A stretch of DNA of 64,000 nucleotides, taken from contig NZ_CP132203.1 of NCBI RefSeq assembly GCF_030719035.1, positions 1,178,001 through 1,242,000 of the forward strand, in the 5' to 3' direction. The stretch comes from Hahella sp. HNIBRBA332. Its GTDB lineage: Bacteria; Pseudomonadota; Gammaproteobacteria; Pseudomonadales; Oleiphilaceae. This document shows positions 1 through 7,992 of the stretch, in pieces. Position 1 is the stretch's first letter. Every line of letters begins with the position of its first letter. Position numbers and translations under genes: made by a program. The notes under the pieces were generated by a model. The model was not told the DNA's origin. It was given only the letters and a program-made list of their open reading frames with translations, and did no database searches.

Positions 1-443
1 TCGGATGGATTCTGAGTCGCAATGACGAAGAACGGCTTCGGAAGCGTGTAAGTGGTTCCTTCAACGCTGATCTGGCGTTCTTCCATGGCTTCCAACAAGG
101 CGCTCTGAGCCTTTGGCGTGGCGCGGTTGATTTCGTCGGCCAGCACCAGCTGTGCGAACAGAGGGCCTTTGTGAAAAGTGAACTCGCTTTTGTTTTTATC
201 GAAAAGGTTAATCCCTATCAGGTCTGAAGGCAGCAGATCGCTGGTGAACTGCACCCGGTTGTAACTCAGGCCCAGTGTTTGCGCCATGGCGTGGGAAAGA
301 GTGGTTTTGCCCATGCCGGGCAGGTCTTCTATCAGCAGGTGCCCTTGACAGAGGAGGGAGGTGAGTGCGAGCTTGATCTGATGCTCTTTGCCTAAAACTA
401 CTTTGCCAATCTGTGCGACGGCCTGCCTGACGATTTCTGTCAT
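1..443 (-). CDS. MoxR-family AAA+ ATPase (3' end beyond window)
   Basis: Reverse-strand frame open from ATG at 443 to the window edge, about 147 residues of the N-terminal half. It begins MTEIVRQAVAQIGKVVLGKE and carries a Walker A motif (EDLPGMGKTT, about residues 42-51) and a Walker B motif (VLADEINRAT) followed by the MoxR signature QSALLEAMEERQ. MoxR ATPases act as chaperones for enzyme or surface-protein maturation, usually next to DUF58/VWA genes; those would lie off the window. The C-terminal lid is not visible. It is separated from aguB by a terminator, so it is a different transcription unit. Confidence 0.93.
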   Translation of the reverse strand, partial: MTEIVRQAVAQIGKVVLGKEHQIKLALTSLLCQGHLLIEDLPGMGKTTLSHAMAQTLGLSYNRVQFTSDLLPSDLIGINLFDKNKSEFTFHKGPLFAQLVLADEINRATPKAQSALLEAMEERQISVEGTTYTLPKPFFVIATQNPS

Positions 444-535
444 GGTTCGTCCAATCAGTGGTTAACGGTCATCAGTTGGCTGCGCGCCGCGCTGACTGTT
501 TGAAAATTATAGTCGCGCCAGGATAATTTGGGCGC

Positions 536-567
536 TAAATAAAGAAGCGGACATAAAGTCCGCTTCT
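536..567 (-). terminator. Rho-independent terminator after aguB
   Basis: Perfect 10-bp stem AGAAGCGGAC / GTCCGCTTCT (543-552 and 558-567) with a 5-nt loop. Read on the minus strand it is followed by TTTATTTAG, as expected for a terminator at the end of the aguA-aguB transcript. Confidence 0.8.
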
Positions 568-575
568 GACTCTAA

Positions 576-1478
576 CTAGTCGATATAGCGACGAGTCAGG
601 TTCTGGTAGGCGTCCACTCTGCGGTCGCGCAGATAAGGCCAGATACGACGGACATCGTCCGTGCGCTGCAGGTCAAGCTCAGCAGCGATAATCTGCACGC
701 TGGAGTCGTCGGCCTGACGCAGGATCTCGCCCTGCTGACCGGCGATAAAACTATTGCCCCAAAACAGGCTGCCGGGAGACTGTTGTGAAGGGTCGGGCTC
801 TTGACCGACCCTGTTCGCGACGATTACCGGCAACCCGTTGGCGACGGCATGTGCGCGCTGAATGGTGATCCAGGCGTCCAGTTGGCGTTTGTGTTCGGCT
901 TGATCGTCACGCACGTCCCAACCGATGGCGGTTGGATAGATCAGCATGTCTGCGCCAGCCAGCGCCATCAATCTCGCCGCTTCTGGATACCACTGATCCC
1001 AGCACACCAGTACGCCCAGTTTGCCGACGGAGGTCTGGATCGGCTTGAAGCCTGCTTCAGCGTCGGCATCGCCAGGGGTGAAGTAAAACTTCTCATAAAA
1101 ACCTGGGTCGTCGGGAATATGCATTTTGCGGTATTTGCCGACCAATGATCCGTCTTTCTCCAATACGACTGCTGTATTGTGGTAGAGGCCTGGGGCTCGT
1201 TTCTCGAATAAAGAGCCAACGATCACTACATTGTGCTTGCGCGCGCACTCGGACAGAAACTCGGTGGTCGGACCGGGGATCGGCTCCGCCAAATTGAATA
1301 CGTCAACATCTTCTGTTTGGCAGAAGTACAGGGTGGCGTGCAGCTCCTGCAACACAATCAATTCGGCGCCTTGCGCCGCAGCCTGAGCGATAAGCTCCGC
1401 TGTCAGGGCAAGACTTTTTTCTTTCTCAGGAAAGCTTTGCTGCTGGAGGGCCGCCACCTGTAAGGTGGTTTTTTTCAT
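576..1478 (-). CDS. aguB: N-carbamoylputrescine amidase
   Basis: A 300-aa nitrilase/C-N hydrolase superfamily enzyme that converts N-carbamoylputrescine to putrescine, CO2 and ammonia. The Glu-Lys-Cys triad contexts are visible: the Glu in VLQELHATLYFCQ, the Lys in YRKMHIPDDPGFYEKFYF and the Cys in GVLVCWDQWYPEAARL. The length is usual for plant/Pseudomonas-type AguB. The start codon overlaps the aguA stop (ATGA), so the two are translationally coupled and together give the ADC-independent route agmatine to putrescine. Confidence 0.95.
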   Translation of the reverse strand: MKKTTLQVAALQQQSFPEKEKSLALTAELIAQAAAQGAELIVLQELHATLYFCQTEDVDVFNLAEPIPGPTTEFLSECARKHNVVIVGSLFEKRAPGLYHNTAVVLEKDGSLVGKYRKMHIPDDPGFYEKFYFTPGDADAEAGFKPIQTSVGKLGVLVCWDQWYPEAARLMALAGADMLIYPTAIGWDVRDDQAEHKRQLDAWITIQRAHAVANGLPVIVANRVGQEPDPSQQSPGSLFWGNSFIAGQQGEILRQADDSSVQIIAAELDLQRTDDVRRIWPYLRDRRVDAYQNLTRRYID

Positions 1479-2512
1479 CAGATCACCCCCTCTGGTAATT
1501 GCATGGTGACACAGTGGAGACTTCCATGCTGTTCAATCAGACTGCGACAGTCAATGGCTTCTATAGTGCGGTCAGGGAAGCATGATTGGATAGCGTTCAA
1601 TGCCGCCTCGTCCTCAGGAAGGTCGTAGACAGGAACCAGGACCGCCTCGTTAATGATCAGGAAGTTGGCGTATGTCGCAGGTAGGCGATGCCCGTCGTCG
1701 TCATAGCAGGCGCGGGCCATAGGGAGTGGAACCAGCTTGTAAGGCGCGCCGTCCGCATCGACGAATGCCTGCAATTGTTTTTCCATCGCCGACAATTCTG
1801 CGTAATGCTCATCTTCTGGATCCTGGCACTGTACGTAGCAAATAGTGCGTTCATCGCAGAAGCGGGCGAGCGTATCAATATGGCTGTCGGTGTCGTCCCC
1901 AGCCAAATAGCCGTGATCCAGCCACAGAGTGCGCTTGATGCCCAGATGCTCCGCCATAACGGCTTCCACTTTTTCTTTGGTGGCGTCCGGGTTGCGCGTT
2001 GGGGTCAACAGACAAGCGGAAGTGGTTAACAAAGTTCCACGGCCATCTGTTTCAATAGATCCGCCTTCCAGAATATAAGGAATATGGCGTAAGGCGGCGC
2101 CGTCGAACGCGCCCAGCTCGTAAAGCGTAGCGGTTATCTGGTCGTCTTTTTCGTAGTCAAACTTCCCGCCCCAGGCGTTAAAGTGAAAATCCAGCAGCAC
2201 TGGCTCGTCATTGTCATAAATGGTGATTGGCCCGTGGTCTCTGCTCCAGGTGTCGTTCGACGGGGCGCAGAACAACGCCACTTTTTCAGGGGGTACGCCG
2301 TTTTCGTGCAATGCGTCGGCGATCGCCTCCAGACGCGGAAATGATTGACAGTTGATGACCAGATTCTGGTATTTGCATACCGCTATGGCGATATCCAAAA
2401 AAGTTCTGTCAACCTCTTCCAGGCGGTCAGCCCAGTCGGTTTGCTCATGAGGCCAAGTCAGCAGAACGGCGCACTGCGGCGCCCATTCAGGAGGCAGGAC
2501 AATAGTGCTCAC
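1478..2512 (-). CDS. aguA: Agmatine deiminase (peptidylarginine-deiminase type)
   Basis: 344 aa; hydrolyses agmatine to N-carbamoylputrescine and ammonia in the cytoplasm. Guanidino-modifying-fold landmarks are present: TWPHEQTDWADRLEEV near the N-terminus, NDTWSRDHGPI, LEGGSIETDGRGTLLTT, the catalytic-His region SHIDTLARF, and the nucleophile Cys in GSLHCVTMQLP near the C-terminus. First gene of a two-gene operon with aguB. No dedicated regulator is adjacent in this window. Confidence 0.96.
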   Translation of the reverse strand: MSTIVLPPEWAPQCAVLLTWPHEQTDWADRLEEVDRTFLDIAIAVCKYQNLVINCQSFPRLEAIADALHENGVPPEKVALFCAPSNDTWSRDHGPITIYDNDEPVLLDFHFNAWGGKFDYEKDDQITATLYELGAFDGAALRHIPYILEGGSIETDGRGTLLTTSACLLTPTRNPDATKEKVEAVMAEHLGIKRTLWLDHGYLAGDDTDSHIDTLARFCDERTICYVQCQDPEDEHYAELSAMEKQLQAFVDADGAPYKLVPLPMARACYDDDGHRLPATYANFLIINEAVLVPVYDLPEDEAALNAIQSCFPDRTIEAIDCRSLIEQHGSLHCVTMQLPEGVI

Positions 2513-2550
2513 TGGTTAATCCATCGTAAACAGTTTAAGGGGCGAGTAGT

Positions 2551-2844
2551 TTACGGTTTGACAGGCTTAAGTACAGTATGAATTACGCGATCGCCCTCAA
2601 AATATACGGAATAGCTTCCGTACTCCCATACTGTGATGGGCGGGTCTCCGACTGGGCCTTTGACATAAGAGGGGCTGCCGTAGCGTTGTTCCACTGCACT
2701 CATGGTTTGGCCTGTGCGTGGCGTTTCCATGCCGGCGTTTGATGAGCCTTGTTGCATGACGGGGGTGACTAGCTCATCGGCGTTGGCCAACGGCGCCAGA
2801 CTGATTAAAGCGACTGCGAATAACTTATTCCAAGAATTTAGCAT
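2551..2844 (-). CDS. Small periplasmic protein of unknown function
   Basis: 97 aa with a Sec signal peptide (residues 1-22, hydrophobic FAVALISLAPL, Ala-X-Ala site at LANADE). The mature part has a conserved-looking block, AVEQRYGSPSYVKGPVGDPPITVWEYGSYSVYFEGDRVIHTV, the pattern seen in small conserved Pseudomonas-type exported proteins, where a G-P-x-G-x-P-P-I segment precedes W-E-Y and Y-F-E-G-D. Function unknown. It has its own promoter region; there is a 38-bp gap to aguA. Confidence 0.8.
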   Translation of the reverse strand: MLNSWNKLFAVALISLAPLANADELVTPVMQQGSSNAGMETPRTGQTMSAVEQRYGSPSYVKGPVGDPPITVWEYGSYSVYFEGDRVIHTVLKPVKP

Positions 2845-2976
2845 CGACTTATTCCTAAATTCGTTTCTTTAACATACTAGTCTAGCTGTATTTAGCTGAT
2901 TAGACACTTAAAATTTCATACGCAAGTCTTTGTCATTAATTGAATAACGCTCTTGGATTCGCGTAGTAGCGCCATC

Positions 2977-3588
2977 TTATTCCAGTTGACGCCTGCGTTG
3001 CTGTTGCTGGGTTCTCAGAATGTGTCTTGCAACGATTTGTCGCTGTGATTCGCTGAAATTAATGAAATTGACTCGTGTAATGAAACCATCTCCATTTTCT
3101 TGCTCATGGCTTAATGCATGCTCAGGATGCTCTTTAACGGGCTCGGAGCTGACGACTTCCGCTTCAGTCAGAATGGATATATAGCTGGGAACCAGCGTCG
3201 CCTTAAGAATCAGCTGCAGTCCCTCGCGCTCCTGGCGAGGGCTGACAAAGGCCATGCCGCCCTCGCTCAGGTCAATAAACTGTAGTCTATCCTCATTGAT
3301 GCCTGTCTCCACCAGCGCGAGCGTGCGGGCGATCAAGTCGACCTTTTTGTTGAGCGCTTTCAGCAGCGCCGCCAGGGAACGGTCCTTTTCCGCAACATGC
3401 CCCATCAGCTTAGAGGTTTCCAGGTCCAGGCTTTGCAGCTCGTTCAGCATCTCGAAATAGACAGGGTGTCGGTAGAATTCCGCCATCGAGTGATTGCTTG
3501 CCGTGCGCTCCTGATACTCAACCAAAGCCTGGTCATGAATTCGGTAATAATCCCTCCGGTTATCTGATGTGACGTCTGAATCGGACAT
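2977..3588 (-). CDS. PilZ-domain protein (putative c-di-GMP effector)
   Basis: 203 aa. The PilZ-type c-di-GMP binding signature is split as usual: Arg-rich DNRRDYYRIHD near the N-terminus (residues 9-19) and DLSEGGMAF in the middle, with an intervening helical segment (LNELQSLDLETSKLMGHVAEKD). The C-terminus is basic and Gln-rich. Because the Arg motif precedes a helical insert, this looks like the longer PilZ variety rather than a minimal YcgR-like domain. The partner is unknown; a diguanylate cyclase is encoded at 50698-52689. Confidence 0.8.
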   Translation of the reverse strand: MSDSDVTSDNRRDYYRIHDQALVEYQERTASNHSMAEFYRHPVYFEMLNELQSLDLETSKLMGHVAEKDRSLAALLKALNKKVDLIARTLALVETGINEDRLQFIDLSEGGMAFVSPRQEREGLQLILKATLVPSYISILTEAEVVSSEPVKEHPEHALSHEQENGDGFITRVNFINFSESQRQIVARHILRTQQQQRRRQLE

Positions 3589-3764
3589 ATTAATAAACCG
3601 TAGTAGTGAAACACTTATTAATAGATTATAGTTTTACGCCGCTTAATTTGGGCTAATTAACTTATCAACTTAAGCGGCCAGTCGGACGCTCCCATCCGAT
3701 CACACTTTCAGGCGGCGATTTAAGCCCGCCAACAAGCCAACAATTAATACCAGGTGCTCTGTGG

Positions 3765-5006
3765 ATGTATAAACCCTTATCTCTATTTATAGGCTTGCGC
3801 TACACCTCGGCGAAGCGAGATAACCACTTTATTTCTTTTATCTCCTTGACGTCCATGATTGGGTTGATTCTTGGAGTGCTGGTGCTGATTACCGTTATGT
3901 CCGTCATGAACGGCTTTGATCGGGAGTTGCGGCAACGAATATTGGGTATGGTTCCGCACGCGGTGATTAAGAGCCATGGCCCTATGAGTAGTTGGGGAGA
4001 GGTCAAAGAGTTTGCTTTGCAACATCCGCAGGTGGAGGGCGTTGCGCCGTTCGTTTATGCGCAAGGCATGGCGACGGCGGCGGGGAATGTACATGGAATT
4101 ATGATCAATGGTATTGATCCTGAGGCGGAGAAAGGCGTTTCCATCGTTCAGAATCACATTATCTCCGGTAGCCTGGATGATTTGAAACCTGGGGAGTTTG
4201 GTATTGTTCTTGGCGATATTTTGGCTAGCTACATGCGGGCCAGAGTAGGGGACAAAATTACAGTCATCTTACCTGAAGCCTCAGTCACCCCTGCAGGCGT
4301 ATTTCCTCGAATGAAGCGGTTTACGGTAAAAGGGATATTCAGTGTTGGCGCTGAATTGGACAGTACGCTGGCGATTATCCATATCGAAGATGCCGCTAGA
4401 ATAAAGCGCCTGGGTGACTCTGTTGAGGGTGTGCGACTTAAGCTTAAGAATTTGTTCGATGCTTCAAAAGTATCCCGCACGATTGTGGCGGAATTAGGCA
4501 GTGGATATTACGCAAGCGACTGGACACGAACCCACGGTAATTTGTTTCAAGCTATCCAAATGGAAAAGACCATGGTTGGATTGCTGTTGATGTTCATCGT
4601 TGCGGTGGCTGCGTTTAACATTGTTTCCACTCTGGTAATGGTCGTCACTGACAAGAAAGCGGATATTGCAATATTGCGTACGATGGGGGCGACCCCCGGT
4701 AATATTCTGCGCATTTTTATGGTCCAAGGTTTGTTTATAGGAGTAGTGGGGACTGCCTTGGGGGTTCTGCTAGGTTGTCTGTTGGCGGTCAATATCAGTG
4801 ATATGATCGCTTGGTTTGAGAAGGTGGCGGGTATTCAGTTACTAAGCTCTGATGTGTATTTCATTAGCTATCTCCCATCCGATTTGCAGTGGGGGGATGT
4901 TGCGTTGATTAGCGCCGTTACCCTGACTATCAGCTTTGTTGCGACTATGTATCCCGCATGGCGCGCGTCCAAAATCGAGCCGGCGGAGGCGTTGAGGTAT
5001 GAGTAG
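3765..5006 (+). CDS. lolC: Lipoprotein-releasing ABC transporter permease (LolC/LolE type)
   Basis: 413-aa inner-membrane permease that extracts outer-membrane lipoproteins and passes them to LolA. N-terminal LFIGLRYTSAKRDNHFISFISLTSMIGLILGVLVLITVMSVMNGFDRELRQRILG is the classic LolC/E start (one TM, then a periplasmic domain). Three TMs follow, with VTDKKADIAILRTMGATPGNILRIF as the coupling region. Only one permease gene is present before lolD, so a single LolC/E-type protein (possibly a homodimer, LolF-like) may serve here. Overlaps lolD by 8 bp. Confidence 0.94.
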   Translation: MYKPLSLFIGLRYTSAKRDNHFISFISLTSMIGLILGVLVLITVMSVMNGFDRELRQRILGMVPHAVIKSHGPMSSWGEVKEFALQHPQVEGVAPFVYAQGMATAAGNVHGIMINGIDPEAEKGVSIVQNHIISGSLDDLKPGEFGIVLGDILASYMRARVGDKITVILPEASVTPAGVFPRMKRFTVKGIFSVGAELDSTLAIIHIEDAARIKRLGDSVEGVRLKLKNLFDASKVSRTIVAELGSGYYASDWTRTHGNLFQAIQMEKTMVGLLLMFIVAVAAFNIVSTLVMVVTDKKADIAILRTMGATPGNILRIFMVQGLFIGVVGTALGVLLGCLLAVNISDMIAWFEKVAGIQLLSSDVYFISYLPSDLQWGDVALISAVTLTISFVATMYPAWRASKIEPAEALRYE

Positions 5007-5694
5007 TCCAGTATTGGAATGCCAATCTGTGCACAAGGTATATGTACAGGGAAAGGAGCCTATCGAAGTTCTGCGCGGCGTTAATATTTCGCTTTATCCA
5101 GAGCAGACCGTCGCTATTGTCGGCGCATCCGGTTCGGGTAAGTCTACCTTGCTGAATATTATGGGCGCTTTGGATCATCCAAGCTCAGGCTCTATCAGCA
5201 TCTCGGGGCAGGATGTGCATGGCATGGATGAAAAAGCCAAGGCTAAACTGCGCAACGCCCACGTAGGTTTTGTCTACCAGTTTCATCATCTTTTACCCGA
5301 GTTTAGTGCATTGGAAAACGTCTGTATGCCTTTGTTGTTAAGAGGCGTTGCGGTCAAAGAAGCTAAAAAGGAAGCGGAATACTGGCTGGAGCGAGTGGGT
5401 TTGTCGCACCGTCTCAAGCATCGTCCTGGACAGTTGTCTGGTGGCGAGCGCCAGCGTGTGGCGATAGCCCGCGCGCTTTCTCCCAGGCCATCTTGTGTTT
5501 TGATGGACGAGCCTACCGGTAACCTGGACCCGGATACTGCGGACTCTGTACAGGCGCTGTTATGGGATTTGGTGCGTCAAAACCAGACTGCATTTGTGTT
5601 GGTGACTCATGATTATAAGCTTGCGGCGCGTATGGATGAACAATACTCTCTAAAAGAAGGCGTATTGGCGAAAGTGGATCGCGACACTTTGTGA
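4999..5694 (+). CDS. lolD: Lipoprotein-releasing ABC transporter ATP-binding protein
   Basis: 231 aa; cytoplasmic ATPase of the Lol transporter. Walker A GASGSGKST, Q-loop VYQFHHLLPEFSALENV (LolD-typical), ABC signature LSGGERQRVAIARAL, Walker B CVLMDEPTGNLD and the H-loop VTHD are all present. The start overlaps the lolC end, implying coupled translation. A bidirectional terminator follows. Confidence 0.96.
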   Translation: MSSPVLECQSVHKVYVQGKEPIEVLRGVNISLYPEQTVAIVGASGSGKSTLLNIMGALDHPSSGSISISGQDVHGMDEKAKAKLRNAHVGFVYQFHHLLPEFSALENVCMPLLLRGVAVKEAKKEAEYWLERVGLSHRLKHRPGQLSGGERQRVAIARALSPRPSCVLMDEPTGNLDPDTADSVQALLWDLVRQNQTAFVLVTHDYKLAARMDEQYSLKEGVLAKVDRDTL

Positions 5695-5728
5695 AATAAC
5701 AAATGTGGCGCACAAGTTGCGGCGGAAT

Positions 5729-5766
5729 TAAAAAGGGCGGGTCTTTTTAGAGGCCCGCCTTTTTTA
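5729..5766. terminator. Bidirectional terminator between lolD and transaldolase
   Basis: A-tract, stem GGGCGGG(TC) / (GA)GGCCCGCC with loop TTTTTAG, then a T-tract. The A/T tails on both sides fit termination of convergent lolCD and tal transcripts. Confidence 0.85.
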
Positions 5767-5796
5767 TTGGGGGTGACCCCGGAATCTCTACCGGGT

Positions 5797-6756
5797 TTAG
5801 CCCATCTTTTTGAGCAGCATCTGCTCCAATTTAACTTGATCCTCAGCGAACTTGCGGATGCCTTCGGCCAGTTTCTCCGTCGCCATTGCGTCCTCGTTCA
5901 TGCCCCAGCGGAAAGCGGCTTCGGTAATCGGCGCATCGCGTTCGGCGCTTGGCTGTTCAGAGGATAGGGCGCGGGTCAATTCGCCAGCGTCTGCTTCCAG
6001 GTCATTCAGTAATTCTGGGCTGATGGTCAACTTATCGCAGCCTGACAGGGCTTCAATTTGTCCGGCGTGACGGAAACTGGCGCCCATTACGATAGTGTTG
6101 TAGCCACGCGACTTGTAGAACTCGTAAATAGATTTCACTGACATCACGCCTGGATCTTCGTCAACGGAAATCTCGTCTTTGTTCCACTTGGCCTTGTACC
6201 AATCATAGATTCGCCCGACAAAAGGCGATATCAGGAATACGCCGGCCTCGGCGCAAGCAACAGCTTGGGTAAAGGAGAACAGCAATGTCAGGTTGCAGCG
6301 AATACCTTGCTTTTCCAGTACTTCTGCGGCGCGAATGCCTTCCCAGGTAGAAGCGATTTTGATCAGAATGCGCTCTTTGCCAACGCCGACGTCGTTGTAA
6401 AGCTTAATCAACTGCTTGGCTTTGTCGATGGTGGCGTCAGTGTCGAAGGACAAGCGAGCGTCCACTTCGGTGGAAATATATCCCGAAATGACTTTTGAAA
6501 TTTCTTTGCCAATGGAAACGGACAGGTAGTCGATAGCATGGGCTACGGCCTCTTGAGGCGCAGCGGCTTGTTGCTTGCCATAGTTGAGCGCATCATTGAC
6601 CAGGCTTTCGTAGACAGGAAGAGACGCGGCCTTCAACAGTAGCGAAGGGTTGGTGGTTGCGTCGTCGGGTTTGTGCTTTTTGATTGCTTCGATATCGCCG
6701 GTGTCGGCGACAACGGAAGTCATTTGGCGTAATTGCTCGAGCTTGCTTAAAGCCAT
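5797..6756 (-). CDS. tal: Transaldolase
   Basis: 319 aa, TalB-type class I aldolase of the pentose phosphate pathway. It has the N-terminal DDATTNPSLL motif, the Schiff-base lysine in RILIKIASTWEGIRAA, and NLTLLFSFTQAVACAEAGV, FVGRIYDWYK and VMGASFRHAGQIEALSGCD. Full length. The 27-bp gap to dusA and shared direction allow co-transcription with dusA. Confidence 0.97.
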   Translation of the reverse strand: MALSKLEQLRQMTSVVADTGDIEAIKKHKPDDATTNPSLLLKAASLPVYESLVNDALNYGKQQAAAPQEAVAHAIDYLSVSIGKEISKVISGYISTEVDARLSFDTDATIDKAKQLIKLYNDVGVGKERILIKIASTWEGIRAAEVLEKQGIRCNLTLLFSFTQAVACAEAGVFLISPFVGRIYDWYKAKWNKDEISVDEDPGVMSVKSIYEFYKSRGYNTIVMGASFRHAGQIEALSGCDKLTISPELLNDLEADAGELTRALSSEQPSAERDAPITEAAFRWGMNEDAMATEKLAEGIRKFAEDQVKLEQMLLKKMG

Positions 6757-6783
6757 TGTATTTTTATCCCTGGGTTGGTTCTT

Positions 6784-7833
6784 TCAGACCGCCTCGGAGG
6801 CGGCGTTCAGAGAGTTGGACTGTTTGTAAGAAGATACTATATCTAAAGCTTCTCTAAAAACAGTCGGAGAGGCGGTGCGTTTGATGGCGTTTTCGCTTAA
6901 ATATCTGCGAAACTGTTTCCCACCTTTTTGGCCATGAAACAAGCCCAGTGCGTGTCGCGCCATATGCCAGACCGCAACGCCGTTCTGATAGTTGCGTTCG
7001 ATATACTCTAAAAACTGATAGCCGATATCCGTAGCGCTGAAGCTCGGCGGCGGAGTGTGGAACAGACGGTTGTCCACGTCCGCCAGCATCCATGGGCGCT
7101 GATAGGCTTCGCGCCCGATCATGACTCCATCGACTTCCTGCAAGTGGCTTTCCGATTCGTCCATGGTTTTGATGCCGCCATTGATAATGATCTCAAGTTC
7201 AGGAAATGTCTGCTTGATCATATAGGCGCGCGGATATATCAGCGGCGGAATCTCCCGGTTTTCCTTTGGGCTGAGCCCTTTGAGGATCGCCTTGCGTGCA
7301 TGAATGATAAAGGTGGAGCATCCTGCTGCTTTGACAGTGCGAACAAAATTCAACAAGAACTCTTCGGAGTCCTGGTCATCAATGCCTATGCGATGCTTGA
7401 CCGTCACCGGGATGGAAACGACGGAGCGCATGGCCGCCACGCATTCCGCCACGCGCTCGGGATACCCCATCAGACAGGCTCCGATCATGTTGTTCTGGAC
7501 GCGGTCGCTGGGGCATCCCACATTCAGATTGATCTCATCGTAGCCCCAGTCTTCGCAGATCTTGGCGCACTCCTTCAATTCGTCAGGATTGCTGCCGCCG
7601 AGCTGGACGGCGATAGGGTGCTCTTCCGTGTTGAAATCCAGGAAGCGGTTGCGGTCACCATGTACGATGGCTCCGGTGGTCACCATCTCGGTATATAAAT
7701 AGGTATGCTTGGAAAGGAGGCGGGCGAGGTAGCGATAGTGCCTGTCTGTCCAATCCATCATCGGGGCCACGGAAAGCCGACGAAGTCCTGAATTGCCCGA
7801 ATCTATTGGCTTAGTGCTTGATTTTGTTGACAT
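6784..7833 (-). CDS. dusA: tRNA-dihydrouridine(20/20a) synthase, with prophage-supplied N-terminus
   Basis: 349 aa, FMN-dependent reduction of U20/U20a in tRNA. Motifs: LSVAPMMDWTDRHYRYL (FMN-binding strand 1), catalytic Cys in INLNVGCPSDRVQ, KHRIGIDD, INGGIKT and GVMIGREAYQRPW. The first 20 or so codons (MSTKSSTKPIDSGNSGLRR) lie on the prophage side of the attachment core at 7749-7775, while the native 5' end is stranded at 49283-49375. The gene is therefore a host/phage hybrid that stays in frame, and its present promoter and start codon come from the prophage. Confidence 0.94.
   Translation of the reverse strand: MSTKSSTKPIDSGNSGLRRLSVAPMMDWTDRHYRYLARLLSKHTYLYTEMVTTGAIVHGDRNRFLDFNTEEHPIAVQLGGSNPDELKECAKICEDWGYDEINLNVGCPSDRVQNNMIGACLMGYPERVAECVAAMRSVVSIPVTVKHRIGIDDQDSEEFLLNFVRTVKAAGCSTFIIHARKAILKGLSPKENREIPPLIYPRAYMIKQTFPELEIIINGGIKTMDESESHLQEVDGVMIGREAYQRPWMLADVDNRLFHTPPPSFSATDIGYQFLEYIERNYQNGVAVWHMARHALGLFHGQKGGKQFRRYLSENAIKRTASPTVFREALDIVSSYKQSNSLNAASEAV
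7749..7788. other. attL (attachment core inside dusA)
   Basis: 27 identical bases with 49321-49347, one mismatch, then 12 more identical bases (7777-7788 versus 49349-49360). Encodes VAPMMDW of DusA, so the reading frame is preserved after integration. Confidence 0.92.
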
Positions 7834-7839
7834 ACTGCG

Positions 7840-7887
7840 TTGTATAAAACTGTACTTTCTTGTGCAAAATTAGGCGGTTTTATACAA
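7840..7887. promoter_or_regulatory. 11-bp inverted repeat between dusA and integrase
   Basis: TTGTATAAAAC at 7840-7850 and its exact reverse complement GTTTTATACAA at 7877-7887, 26 bp apart, immediately upstream of the hybrid dusA start. Each arm contains a TATAAA/TATACA-like hexamer, so it could hold the new dusA promoter and/or a recombination-protein or regulator site. Role inferred only. Confidence 0.6.
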
Positions 7888-7891
7888 TTGG

Positions 7892-7953
7892 TGCACCACT
7901 CGTGCACCATGATCCACTAAAAATGCACCATGGAATTTTAGGAAAATGCACCC
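7892..7953. repeat. Putative integrase arm-type sites, left end
   Basis: TGCACCA at 7892-7898, 7903-7909 and 7924-7930, plus a variant TGCACCC at 7947-7953. The same heptamer appears twice just inside attR (49248-49254, 49259-49265). Iterated short sites on both sides of an att core fit tyrosine-integrase arm binding. Confidence 0.7.
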
Positions 7954-7992
7954 GCTAATGCGGTGCAAAATTTGTCCGGAAGGCAGTATAAC

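Noticed and set aside
7057..7698. 213-codon forward frame opposite dusA
   Set aside because: Exact antisense of the DusA catalytic region; codon-phase mirror, no ribosome-binding site, no recognisable product.
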